DNA of 64,000 nucleotides from Coniferiporia sulphurascens (Eukaryota; Basidiomycota; Agaricomycetes; Hymenochaetales; Hymenochaetaceae): assembly GCA_002794785.1 (NCBI GenBank), contig NBBA01000007.1, positions 1,240,001 to 1,304,000 on the forward strand, in the 5' to 3' direction. Positions 35,888 through 45,090 of the stretch are shown here, piece by piece; the first letter of the stretch is position 1, and every line of letters starts with the position of its first letter. A program made the translations under genes and the position numbers. The notes under the pieces are model-generated. The model was not told the origin of the DNA. It did no database searches and saw nothing but the letters and a program-made list of their open reading frames with translations.

Positions 35888-36022
35888 TGATGCAACACCG
35901 ACCTGTGCCGCACGCAATGTCCTGTCCTTAATCGTGAAGCCGATTTTCTGACATTGGATGACTGTGCCGGGCGTCTTCCCAGGAATGGGAGCTTGATAGA
36001 ACGCTTCATGCCGGTTCATAGT
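35888..36022 (-). pseudogene. Mitochondrial GrpE (Mge1) fragment, C-terminal part
   Basis: Reading from 36022 down: NRHEAFYQAPIPGKTPGTV, then QKIGFTIKDRTLRAAQVGVA, the C-terminal beta domain of GrpE, the nucleotide exchange factor of mitochondrial Hsp70. It abuts the SCYL1 fragment in opposite orientation. The matching N-terminal part lies at 36655-36948, separated by a methyltransferase fragment. Confidence 0.85.
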
Positions 36023-36149
36023 CAAAGATATTTTGGGCTGTTCTCGTGGCCCTCTAAATCAATCTGCTAGTGCCTTCGCATAAATCAAGCTGCCGAAAAT
36101 CGTGTCTGTGGGTTGATCCATAACACTCCCCATAACACTCCCTCTAGAC

Positions 36150-36655
36150 ATGGATTCTCCCGTGTCCTCAGGTATGACTGAACCTGACCGCTTGGCGTGG
36201 TCTATTCCGCACATTCCTCACATGTTTCACAAGGACCCAGATTTCAATTACATTCTTCCTGTGGACGAACAAGAAGCCGAGAGGTCCGTCTGCCTGACTT
36301 GTGGTTCGGAATTGTCCTAAATGCTCTCGCACCAGGCTTGAACTCCAGCATAAAGTGTTTAAGGGGGCGTTCGAAGGCAGGCTTCTACTTCCTCCTTTCA
36401 AGAGCAGCTCCGGTTATGCTGTGCTTGATTCTGGCGTTGGGACCGGTACGTTGGCGACCTTTCATCGTCTTTAAAGAACTTTTTATAATACTTCTTATCT
36501 TGACAGCGGCATGGCTCCTAGATATAGCCTCCCAATTATCACCGTCAGCCATTCTGCATGGGATCGACATTGAAAGTACCTTTTTCCCAAGGGTGCGCCC
36601 TTTGAACATGTCGTTCTCGGTCAACTCGATCACAGTGCTTCCCGGAGAATGGAAC
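36150..36655 (+). pseudogene. SAM-dependent methyltransferase gene fragment
   Basis: This matches the start of a class I methyltransferase common in basidiomycetes. Exon 1 has IPHIPHMFHKDPDFNYILPV and DEQEAER. After a break, LQHKVFKGAFEGRLLLPP and VLDSGVGTG (the SAM-binding motif I) follow. A GT-AG intron at about 36456-36506 leads to AWLLDIASQLSPSAILHGID, then IESTFFP and MSFSVNSITVLPGEW. The coding match stops at about 36652 where GrpE sequence begins on the other strand. The C-terminal half is missing and the first exon is out of frame with the second. Confidence 0.8.
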
Positions 36656-36948
36656 GTGTCACCTGTAGGGTCAAACGGCTTCACGTTGTACTTGAAGAGG
36701 GTCTGCAGCAGTGGTCGGTGCGTCATCTCGACGCTGAGGTGCCGCTCTTTGAGATAATCCTGGGCGGACTTTGGGGAGCTCGGAGAGTCGGGGGATGTGG
36801 GCTCAGAGGTGGGTTGTGAGGTAGAGTCGGCTGGAGATGTCAGTGTGGAATCGGGAATGGACTTCAGTGCGAGGGATAACACATCGACTGTTTCTAACTC
36901 AGAGTCAGACAAGAATTGGACGTACTCGAGTGCGTAAGTCGACGCCAT
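36655..36948 (-). pseudogene. Mitochondrial GrpE (Mge1) fragment, middle part
   Basis: Reading from 36948: an altered QFLSDSELETVDVLSLALKS helix, a Ser/Thr/Pro-rich loop and MTHRPLLQTLFKYNVKPFDP with TGDTF. These are the dimer helices and the turn into the beta domain of GrpE. The protein should go straight on to the block at 36022, but 630 bp holding a methyltransferase fragment intervene. The N-terminal presequence region is absent. Confidence 0.85.
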
Positions 36949-37742
36949 TCCTCATTTCCGAAGCTACATGTAATGTCAACTCTTAGAATCTCACACAATT
37001 CTCTCCCCAGTCTCTTAAGTCCATCGAGCTTTCTCCCGACCTCATGCCTCCTGGCAGTCCCTATCTTCGTTCTGCGCCCCTGGGAGCTATTTCATTTACT
37101 ACAGCTTTGGCACAGTCCCCCCTGACAAGTGCTCATAGTGTTCAATTATCGTCTAGTAAATGCAAAACAAGGCGCCTCGTTCCGACCATACAGCAATTGC
37201 AGCCAGCGCGGCCGAGCGTGATGGAGATGGAGGATGAAGTGACGGCTGATCCTCCGATGTTTAGGCAACTGATGTTTGCAGGTGTGCCCAGCCCCGATGT
37301 GGATGGCTTCAATGGTACTAACAGACTAGATACAGCGATTAACTCTGTCCTGCTTAACAATATCGGGTGTAGGATTGCCTTCAAACGTGATGCTATATTG
37401 GGGAGGGTTCGGGCTCGGACGTTCCAGTGGGATAGCTTCGCGTGAAGCTGACGATGCCTCTGCCGTTCCATCCCTTTGTCCATGCGTCTGCCTCAAGAAA
37501 ACTGTCTGCCAGTCATGTGCCAATACAATCATGGGGGAAGATGGGTGGAGGACTGGCGACCTTATGGATGTGCATGCAGACAAGGGAGACTTCACCTGTT
37601 TGAGAGTGTGCCACCTGCTTCGGCATCTGTGCTAGTATTATAAAGAACTGATTATAAATAACTGAGAAGAGTTATGTGATAAATGTTTGTAATCCGATTT
37701 GTAAAGAAGGGGTTATAGGACTCGTAATAGAGGAAACTTTCA
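36949..37742. other. Unrecognised captured sequence
   Basis: A G+C-moderate stretch with ORFs on both strands, for example 37044-37445 plus (rich in Ser/Pro, including MEMEDEVTADPPMFRQLMFAG). I cannot assign any of them. The base composition resembles the neighbouring host fragments more than the AT-rich arms, so it is probably more captured host DNA. The last 100 bases are AT-rich and lead into the tRNA-like unit. Confidence 0.4.
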
Positions 37743-38035
37743 TGGCCTGGATGGCTCAGTGGTTGAGCGGTTTCCGAACCGTATGGAGGCTCGCATAGAG
37801 TCAGGTGCTTTCGGGTTTCCGAACCTTATGCACCCGCTACTGGGATTGGCAGCAGATACTGTGTAAGATAATCTATCTATGCATAAATGCAGCACATTTG
37901 GTACCGAGTAGGTGTGAAAACGCCACCCTCCTTTCCCATTTTTCTATATTTTATCTAATGTTTTTTGTGGTTTTCCTCCAGTCGCTGTGGGTGGAAGGGT
38001 TAAGTCCTGGGTTCGAGCCCAACAAAAGCAAGTGA
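37743..38035 (+). repeat. tRNA-like polymerase III unit (possible SINE)
   Basis: TGGCTCAGTGG at 37752-37762 matches a polymerase III A box in a D-arm-like context, and GGTTCGAGCCC at 38010-38020 is a canonical B box. The 248-bp spacing is too long for a normal tRNA. TTTCCGAACC occurs twice between them (37771 and about 37816), suggesting an internal duplication or insertion. A T-rich stretch follows. It could be a tRNA-derived SINE or a disrupted tRNA gene. Confidence 0.4.
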
Positions 38036-38222
38036 ATTTTTATTATTATTTCCTAATAAGTCATACAATTCCCTTGGCCACACATGCCTGTTTAATCCCA
38101 CGGCCCTCCCGAGCCCTGCACAGTCTTCAGTCGTCTCGGTCCTGATCTCACCTGCGTCGGCATTGTCTGGTCGTGGAAGAAACTCACTGATTTCCGGGTC
38201 GCCATCCTAGGTACCTCCACCA

Positions 38223-38930
38223 TTGGTCACTAACTTCTCTGGGTCCGAGAATGCGATTCCAGGAGGATTCTCCCCGATTGCTACGGCGGCGGCTGTGCTC
38301 ACAGGGACAAGTCCATCGTCCGTTGCGAGTGGGCCGACACGGTGCGAGAGCGCATCAAGCTCACCCAAGACCACAACCCTCGAGCATCCACCTAATCCTC
38401 TCCCACCCTTGCCCACCACTCCAATGGCAACGAATACGCTTTCAAACCAGCGCACGTCGCCACACCAGCCTTCCAGTCCTGCGTGTCACGGATCCCTTCC
38501 TTCACAATTGGCATATCAAGCCCAAAATAATGCACAGCTCTCGTCTCATCCGCCTTCCCCGTCAAACTCAGGGTACAAGCGCTTGTCTTTCATATCTTAC
38601 AATGATATGCTTGTGAGCACACCTGTGTCTACGCTTCCGCTCTCATCGCTCACGAGCCTGTGCAATGCCGACTCGCCGCCACACATTCCGAGTGTCTCCC
38701 TGTCGGTCAGCGTGGTCAGTGCCGGTGGTAATGTGGGCAGCCGCAGTGTCAGCACCGCTGCGAGCATTGCAGGAAGCGCACGCAATTCACTCATAATCGA
38801 TGGCATGGATCTGCGGCGGATGTAAAGGAGCCTGTGACGACCTTGGTGGCGAATAGGAGCACAAGGGGCTAGGCCGTGGACTTGAGGAGCATTTGGAGGC
38901 ACTTATGGCCGTGGGTCCTGGGAAGGCATA
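38223..38930 (+). pseudogene. Conserved basidiomycete protein fragment, unknown function
   Basis: It encodes a low-complexity Ser/Thr/Pro-rich region followed by YKRLSFISYNDMLVSTP, then LPLSSLTSL and PPHIPSVS. I recall these as a conserved C-terminal block of a basidiomycete-specific protein of unknown function. A stop at 38823 (TAA, from an indel) ends the open frame. The expected C-terminus (EEHLEALMAVGPGKA, stop 38928-38930) is still readable in another frame. Confidence 0.55.
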
Positions 38931-39460
38931 GACAGTCCTTCCGGCTCACATGCCACTTCCGTTCCCTTCAAGCAATTGGGCGCGAATTTATCACAATGTA
39001 ATGGTGGTCATTCACAGGAACATATGTGGACCCCATTCTGTTCCTCTTGATTTGTTCTTCTGTGTGTAAGTGTTTGCTCCTGTCACACTGTTTCTCTTTG
39101 TTTCGCTCCCTACACTACAGTTATAACCTAATGTGCCGTGCCCTATCCCGTTCTACTTTCCCAGTGCGCTTCCCGACTTTTTCTTTCTCCTTTCCTTTCC
39201 GATCCATTTGTGTTGGACAGGGTTTTGCGCTCCCGTGTCGCACCTCCTTTTTTCTTTTCCTGTCCTCATGTAGATAACCTTAACATTAACGATTGCAACG
39301 GCCCTTTCCCCCTACCTAGCCTCTTCCCCTACCTGTTTTCTATTTTCCGTGCCCCGTTCCACTTTCCGTTCCCGGTTATCACTATATATTCATACCATAC
39401 CATATCAAACATGCCAATCCACCATCATCACTGTCCCCTGTTTTCCCCCGGGCCCTCAGA
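38931..39460. other. Junction sequence, no gene
   Basis: A pyrimidine-rich stretch with no supportable gene. It contains a block at about 39037-39083 that is repeated at 41535-41580, including an identical 20-mer. The last part, ending in CAG at 39458-39460, looks like an intron tail in front of the fimbrin exon. Confidence 0.5.
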
Positions 39461-39945
39461 TTCCGATGTTCGAGAACATGAAAGACGGACTCATTATCCT
39501 CCAGGCATTCGACAAGGTTCTTCCCGGCAGCATCATCTGGCGTCGCATCAGCAAGCCCACCGGCAGTCGGCTTGGCGCTGTCCAGCGCGTGTTGGACGAT
39601 GAGGAAGGCGCAGAGCTCGAGGACACAATGCCGAAGCTGTCTCGTTTCAAGAGCATCGAGAACACGAACTATGCCGTCGAGCTCAGCAAGCAGAACAGTA
39701 TGCACCTTGTCAGAATCCAGGGGTCGGACATCGTCAACGGACGCAAGACGCTCGTTCTTGGTCTTGTCTGGCAGCTTATGCGTATGAACATCACGCAGAC
39801 ATTCACCTCGCTCTCTAAAACCGGAAAGGGCGGACCAATCTCCGACACGGAAATGGTCAAGTGGGCTAACGCAACCACTGCCAAGGGAAGCCCAGGCTCA
39901 CAACCCATCCGCTCGTTCAAGGACCCGTCGCTCACCACGGGTGTC
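39461..39945 (+). pseudogene. Fimbrin (Sac6) gene fragment
   Basis: Fragment of the actin-bundling protein fimbrin/plastin. The exon reads FENMKDGLIILQAFDKVLPG, SIIWRRISKP, LSRFKSIENTNYAVELSK, DIVNGRKTLVLGLVWQLMRM and SFKDPSLTTG, which cover the third calponin-homology domain. It begins after a CAG acceptor-like site and stops at a GT-rich boundary near 39,945, so it looks like a single exon lifted from genomic DNA. The frame is intact across the exon. No start codon or other exons are present. Confidence 0.88.
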
Positions 39946-40353
39946 TCCACCCCTATCATCATCACCTGCCAACCCATTCTTGCCCAGGTCCGTTTTGCAT
40001 ACGTATGTAGAACATTGTGTTGCCCATTAGTATATTCGTGCTGAAGATACCAAAGAAACAAAATTGTGTACAACAAAGATGAGCTTTTCTGCCAGTGAAT
40101 CTCTCCCGTCCGTCATGTGATGCATTGCTTGAGTCTACTTTAAACGAGAAATCAAGATGGCGATGTATGGTACAAAGATGGACTGACTCTATTGCGGCTG
40201 GACAGATCTGTTGCTTGTGCAAAGGGGGCCTGGGATCTGGAAACCCGGATGGTGCAGATAGACGCCCTTGAGATCCTACATGATGCAGTGTCTGACTGCA
40301 ACTACGAATCGACATCTCAAACTGCCCATGCTACTTTCTAGTGTGATGCCAGC
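39946..40353. other. Sequence between fimbrin and hydrolase fragments, no gene seen
   Basis: About 400 bp with intron-like and promoter-like composition. The first part may be the intron following the fimbrin exon. I see no conserved coding signal. Confidence 0.4.
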
Positions 40354-41500
40354 ATGCAGAGCATTCACCTTGACGACTGCGGGCCCCCGGGTGGCGTTGA
40401 CTTTGCGTACATTGACTCTGGCACACCTTTGGATAGCAGCGACTATACAACGGTCGTTTGTGTGCATGGGCACTCTTATCACGCCTGTGAGTAAGCTTTG
40501 TACCCATCAGCACAGCAGTACTAGAAGCGGCAGTGTCATCATCATCATTATCATCATCATTATCATTATTGTGATACAAACAAATGCTAATTTCCTCCTT
40601 TCTGCACACCCGCTCACTCAGTGGAAAACAGAAACCTTTGCACGTCTGCTGCCGCTAGGCACACAGCACAACCTCCAGATCATTGCGCTCAACAGACGGG
40701 ATTACGTTGGGTCCACACCGTTCACACCCACCAAGCTCGCTGCACTCACATCGGACTCTACGCCCATGCACAAGGCGTTCTTGTGTGCGTGCACACTTGA
40801 GGTCGCACGGTTCCTTGTGTGGGCCATTTGTGCGCTGGAGATACCGCATGCAGGCGCGGGTAAAGGCAAAGGCAAGGATGGCGGGAAGGGAGGACTGGCG
40901 TTGCTCGGCTGGTCACTTGGGAACATCACGACGTTTGCGTTCCTTGGACATCTCGGTGTGCTCCTGCCTGACGTGCGTGAGGCGCTTGAGCCGTATCTAC
41001 GGTGGTTCTTCATATACAGTTCGTCGGTCCTTCGGTTCTCATAACAGCTTTGCGGCGCATTTTCTGAGTTTAATACGCAGAATCAATGTTGGCGTTCATG
41101 GGTCAAACGCCCTCGCCCGGCGCGTATCACCCCCTGTGGGACCCCGACATCCCGGATCCCCTTATGGTGGCTACCACCAGCGTGTGGTTCATGGCATACT
41201 TCTCGCACCCGTATTTCTCGCGCCTTTCACCTCTCAATATGAATGTGATTTGGGAGGACAGGAAGAAAGGGAGCAAATCCAAAGGGGAACAGAAGAAGAC
41301 GTCGACGCTGGTGCTGACACTGACAACGGATGTGTTTGAGCTGCGTGTGCCACTGCTGTGTCCTGGTGAACCTGTCCCGACAATCACTGATGCGGAATGC
41401 CTAGATTTGGTGCCAAGTGTGCAGTCTGAGTATGCATTTTACAACAGTGTGTGGCGGAGGCGACTTTGTACGTGCAATACGAGGCTGGGCTGTCATTTGC
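40354..41500 (+). pseudogene. Alpha/beta hydrolase gene fragment
   Basis: Exon 1 (ATG 40354 to 40486) reads GGVDFAYIDSGTP and VVCVHGHSYHA, the strand and oxyanion HG region of the fold. A GT-AG intron (40487-40621) contains an ATC/ATT microsatellite. Exon 2 reads FARLLPLGTQHNLQIIALNR and RDYVGSTPFTP, then LLGWSLGN, the nucleophile-elbow region with Ser. A likely second intron (about 41024-41082) leads to exon 3 (MGQTPSPGAYHPLWDPDIPD). The C-terminus is degraded and ends at the repeated junction block near 41,535. The substrate is unknown. Confidence 0.8.
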
Positions 41501-41534
41501 TTCCGCTCCAAGTCCCTCCACCACCTTTGCTCCT

Positions 41535-41580
41535 GTTCTGTTTTTCTTGATTGCTTCTAGGTGTAAGTGTTTGCTCCTGT
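41535..41580 (+). repeat. Second copy of a junction block
   Basis: This segment resembles 39037-39083 over about 46 bp, and the 20-mer GTGTAAGTGTTTGCTCCTGT is identical in both (39064-39083 and 41561-41580). Each copy lies at a boundary between unrelated captured gene fragments. Confidence 0.7.
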
Positions 41581-42690
41581 TGTGCATCTGCTTGATGTCG
41601 TCACTATCAAGGGCAAATCTTGAAGGGCCCTGAGGTGATGTGTATGCTTTTCACCAGTCCTCACTAAGTTGTTAACTATGAGCTGTTCCATAGCGGGTTC
41701 AGTATTGGTATTGGTGACACTGTTGCGGCCAAGGTGACAATGGCTACATTACTGAGCAGATCGAGATATGCACAGGCCATCAAGGATGCACATAACGATT
41801 GGTCAAAGACAGCACAAGGCATGACAATCTGCAAGTCATCTGGAAGTCATGTGAAGCGCTGTGAGCTTAACTGGGTGTGTGATCACTCATGTCAGTACAC
41901 CCAGAAGAACCTAAAGGAGGAATTCAGTCCTGAAGCATGTGGATTTGGTGAGGACTTGTATATACATGCCTGACTCCTCAGGAATTCTTTTTCCACACTG
42001 TGGTGGGTCATGAGGGTTTGATCAATATTGCTGTCAAAACCACTGTAACTGGGTACATTCAATGACAGCTTGTAGAGCCATTGGAAGACATTGTGATTTG
42101 CTATGATGGTACAGTGATTGGGCAATTTGATCCTGTTTGTGTATGGTTGGTGCTTTCATTAAGAGGCAGCCTGAGACAATCAAGGTCTTTGGTTTGAACA
42201 ACTGTGAATTTGAACACCGTTACCAAGTGGACATTACCAATTCAAACAGCAAGTTCTTCCCAGATGTTCTTCAGGTTAGTGTTGACAACCCATCACTTGA
42301 GCTACAATGGAAGCCTGACCTACCTGTGAACCTTAGCCACATTGTACCAAATGCGACACAGTTCTTCCATATTGATCGCAAAAAACCAAGTGACTTGGAA
42401 CTGGCATGCATCATCAACTGGGTGCAACAGCTGGCGGAACGTTTGATTGACATGTGTGGTGATGACATGCTCACCAGGGAAGCTGTGGACAATGCATCAC
42501 TTGCCTTCCGCATGCATCTGCATGCAACATTTGTTGCACACCCCGTTCTCAAGGAGTTCCACTTGAATCATGAAGCTTTTGACTGGCCATGGGAGAAGTG
42601 GAGACAAAGTTTAATCACTCAGTTGCTCATCCTGGTGAAATCATGAAATGTATGGGTACACTCACATCACAGTCAATTGGTGAGCCATAA
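41581..42690 (+). pseudogene. RNA polymerase II largest subunit (Rpb1) gene fragment
   Basis: Fragment of RPB1. It contains [52 protein letters not shown] with [65 protein letters not shown] and AFRMHLHATFVAHPVLKEFH, ending in [11 protein letters not shown]. These follow the order of the active-site and funnel/cleft regions of the real protein, with at least one internal deletion (near 41,900) and several frameshifts. The bridge-helix FFFH region is readable. No introns are evident. The fragment joins a PP2A fragment within about 15 bp of the IGEP motif. Confidence 0.88.
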
Positions 42691-42876
42691 TTCCTGGAAA
42701 AGAATTCTGCACTCATGGAAGAGGTGCTTCTGAGGCTGATGAAGTATTGGCCAAAGGTGAACTCACTGAAGGAGGTCATGCTCCTCAACAATGTGGAGGA
42801 AGTGCTTAATGTGATTGATCCTGCCAAGTTCCTGAAGATCATTGGTGCTGTGTATAAATTCAAGATCACAAAGTGA
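42691..42876 (+). pseudogene. PP2A B56 regulatory subunit (Rts1-like) gene fragment
   Basis: The frame reads SALMEEVLLRLMKYWPKVNS and KEVMLLNNVEEVLNVIDPAK then FLKI, the conserved HEAT-like repeat of B56 subunits that direct PP2A to substrates. It is directly fused to the RPB1 fragment and closes with TGA at 42874-42876. Only about 55 residues are present. Confidence 0.7.
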
Positions 42877-43160
42877 ATGCTTGTCATCCTAATTACACTT
42901 TTTTGTGTTTCTTGTACTTGCTTACATCCTGGATCACCAGATATTGTAGCCTTAAGACTGACTCTAGGCATCAACCCTTTTGCTGTATGCTGTACTTGTA
43001 AGTAAATCACTTGTTGGAACAAGAATAGTGGCTTTCCAAATAAGGATATTAAAACTATACAGTTTTAAATCACACTTCATTTGCCTTTTTGGGAAGCACA
43101 CATCTTTATTGCTTACCATTACCTTCTTGCTTACCTCTACCTCTACTTCTGTACAACAGA
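42877..43160. other. Upstream region of the DUF6532-like gene
   Basis: About 280 bp of AT-rich sequence with no coding signal. It should hold the promoter of the gene starting at 43161. Confidence 0.4.
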
Positions 43161-45090
43161 ATGGCTGGACAAAAAAGGACAATCAGGGGCAAGAAGTCCA
43201 ATGGTGATAATAGCCTTACTTCATCCAATGAAGTGGCTAGGCTCCAGAAACAGCTTGAAGAGGCAAACAAGAGGTTGGCTGAGTCACTGGTAGAAAAATC
43301 ATCTAAGGCTTTAGAAGAGGCTAGAGCAAAAGGTAAATTGCAATTTGCTTTAAACATTTACTGTTCAGCAACTCTACTAATGAATTCTACACCTCTTAGC
43401 TGTGAGGGGAAGGGCAAAAAACCAGATGCAGTTGGAGGATGAAGATGACTTCCCTACCAATCAGTTCTCTGATGGGCTTGGTGCAGAAACTGGTCCCCTA
43501 GGTCAATTGGGTCCTGGAGAACAGGAAAATGGGCAACAGCTTTTGGATTCAGACCAGGATGAAGAGGTCAATGAAGATGGGTCCTTAGCTATCCCAAGTC
43601 CAGGTCCACAAGGTATCCTCACACTTAGGAGTTAGCTGTCACTATTTTTATTTCTATATCCACAGTCAAAAGAAAGCGGACTACTGCAACTTTTGCTGAG
43701 GACTCTGGAGATGGTCTAGACCTCATGCGCACACCCAAGATGCCTGCAAAAAGGCCTCGTAGTGATGTAAATCAGCTTTCCTTCCTAGTACACAGTATCT
43801 TACACACCTGTAGTTTATTATAACAGGTGAATCCTCCAACAGAAGCACCCCAATAGTGCCTAGTCAAATTCCTCAGACATCTGCCCAGGCTCTGTCCAGT
43901 CAGGTAGCAACACCAGCTGCAACAGAGGATAAACCAAAGGATCCAAATATGGATCTAATGGACAAGCCCACTGGCAGGAGCACCAGTGCTAGTAAAGGGG
44001 CAGTCCTCTCAGCTCTGGACCCCAGGAGCAGGTCCTGGGCACAGGCTGCTAGCAAAATATTTAGAGCATCTATTGCTCTAGAAATTGGTTTCCCTACAAA
44101 TGATGAAAAGATAGAAATGGTTTATTCTGCTTTTTGAGATGCTGCACCATCTGGCCTTGGGCCAGACAATGATGAACAGCTAAGAAAATGGAATTTGGAT
44201 GATCATTACAAAACCATTATATTACAAGTGGTAAGTACATATCAGGATAACAATACATTTTCAACTTATTTATCCCATTCAGGTTGGGAGAAACACTGCA
44301 AATGCAAGGCAGAACCTCAAGACAAAGGCCTTAGGGGCAGTTGTGACTGCTTTTCATCTGAACAATGGTGATCCAGCAAAAGTGGCCTCTCTTGTGAAAG
44401 CCCTTATTAGTAAGGGAGCATTTGCATATGGGGGTATACATTTGGATGTGAGCAGTCTATATGCAAGATTTATTGACTAATTTTGAGTCATATTCCTATC
44501 TACTATTCTCTCTAGCCATTTTTTTATGATAAACAGAAGCCATTTGCAAATCCTATTATCAGCCAGATTCTTCAAGCACAGTGGTTTTCTTCCAGAAAGG
44601 CAGATGGAATCAAATTCCAGGACAAGTTCAGTCCCATTCCTTTTCCTGTAATTGCACTAATCCTTACCTCAGTAAGTGATCTACTCCTACTAAGAATACA
44701 TGCTAAATAATTAAGTACAGATTGAGGCAATTTTAATGGATTATGAGTCAGGGACTTTTTTCCAGAAAAAATTTGAAGGGGAATCATTCAGAATTATCTG
44801 GCACAAGCATTTGAAAAGACTGAATGACATGGCTGATCCCAAGAGAGCTCCTACTTATATTGCAGCAATACAAAAGCAGCTTTATAAAGATGCATGGTGA
44901 GACAGATTGCCCTTAAGCCATGGAATTTAAATTAGCTTTTACTTATTGCTCTCAAGTATACATGCCAAACTTGGTATTCCTAATGATGGCAGTGGGGATG
45001 AGGATGCAGAGATAGACTATGCAGCACTTGAAAGATCAGTCACAGCATCTTGTGAGCCATTATTTCACATTTGTTGCTGCATTGTTTGAA
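43161..45090 (+). pseudogene. DUF6532-like transposon accessory gene
   Basis: An eight-exon gene with short GT-AG introns at about 43333-43399, 43613-43665, 43767-43826, 44231-44281, 44449-44515, 44671-44719 and 44896-44955. The N-terminus (MAGQKRTIRGKKS) is basic, then comes a coiled coil (VARLQKQLEEANKRLAE), an acidic stretch and a basic KRKRTT motif. The C-terminal half resembles DUF6532 proteins of agaricomycete elements: FRASIALEIGFPTNDEKIEM, PFANPIISQILQAQWF, FSPIPFPVIALILTS and YESGTFFQKKF. A TGA at 44135-44137 replaces the expected Arg after YSAF; the last exon ends at the stop near 45,090. The molecular function is unknown. Its position suggests a transposon-encoded partner of the transposase. 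Confidence 0.75.

Noticed and set aside
36385..36948. A single 187-residue minus-strand gene
   Set aside because: Only its first half matches GrpE; the second half is antisense to the methyltransferase fragment on the plus strand.
37743..38035. A bona fide tRNA gene
   Set aside because: A and B boxes are about 248 bp apart, and no continuous acceptor stem or anticodon arm could be assigned by eye.
34318..42876. An ordinary host gene cluster lying between two transposons
   Set aside because: Genes are truncated, frame-broken, fused and overlapping in both directions, and the whole interval lies between one pair of inverted termini inside a split LINE ORF.
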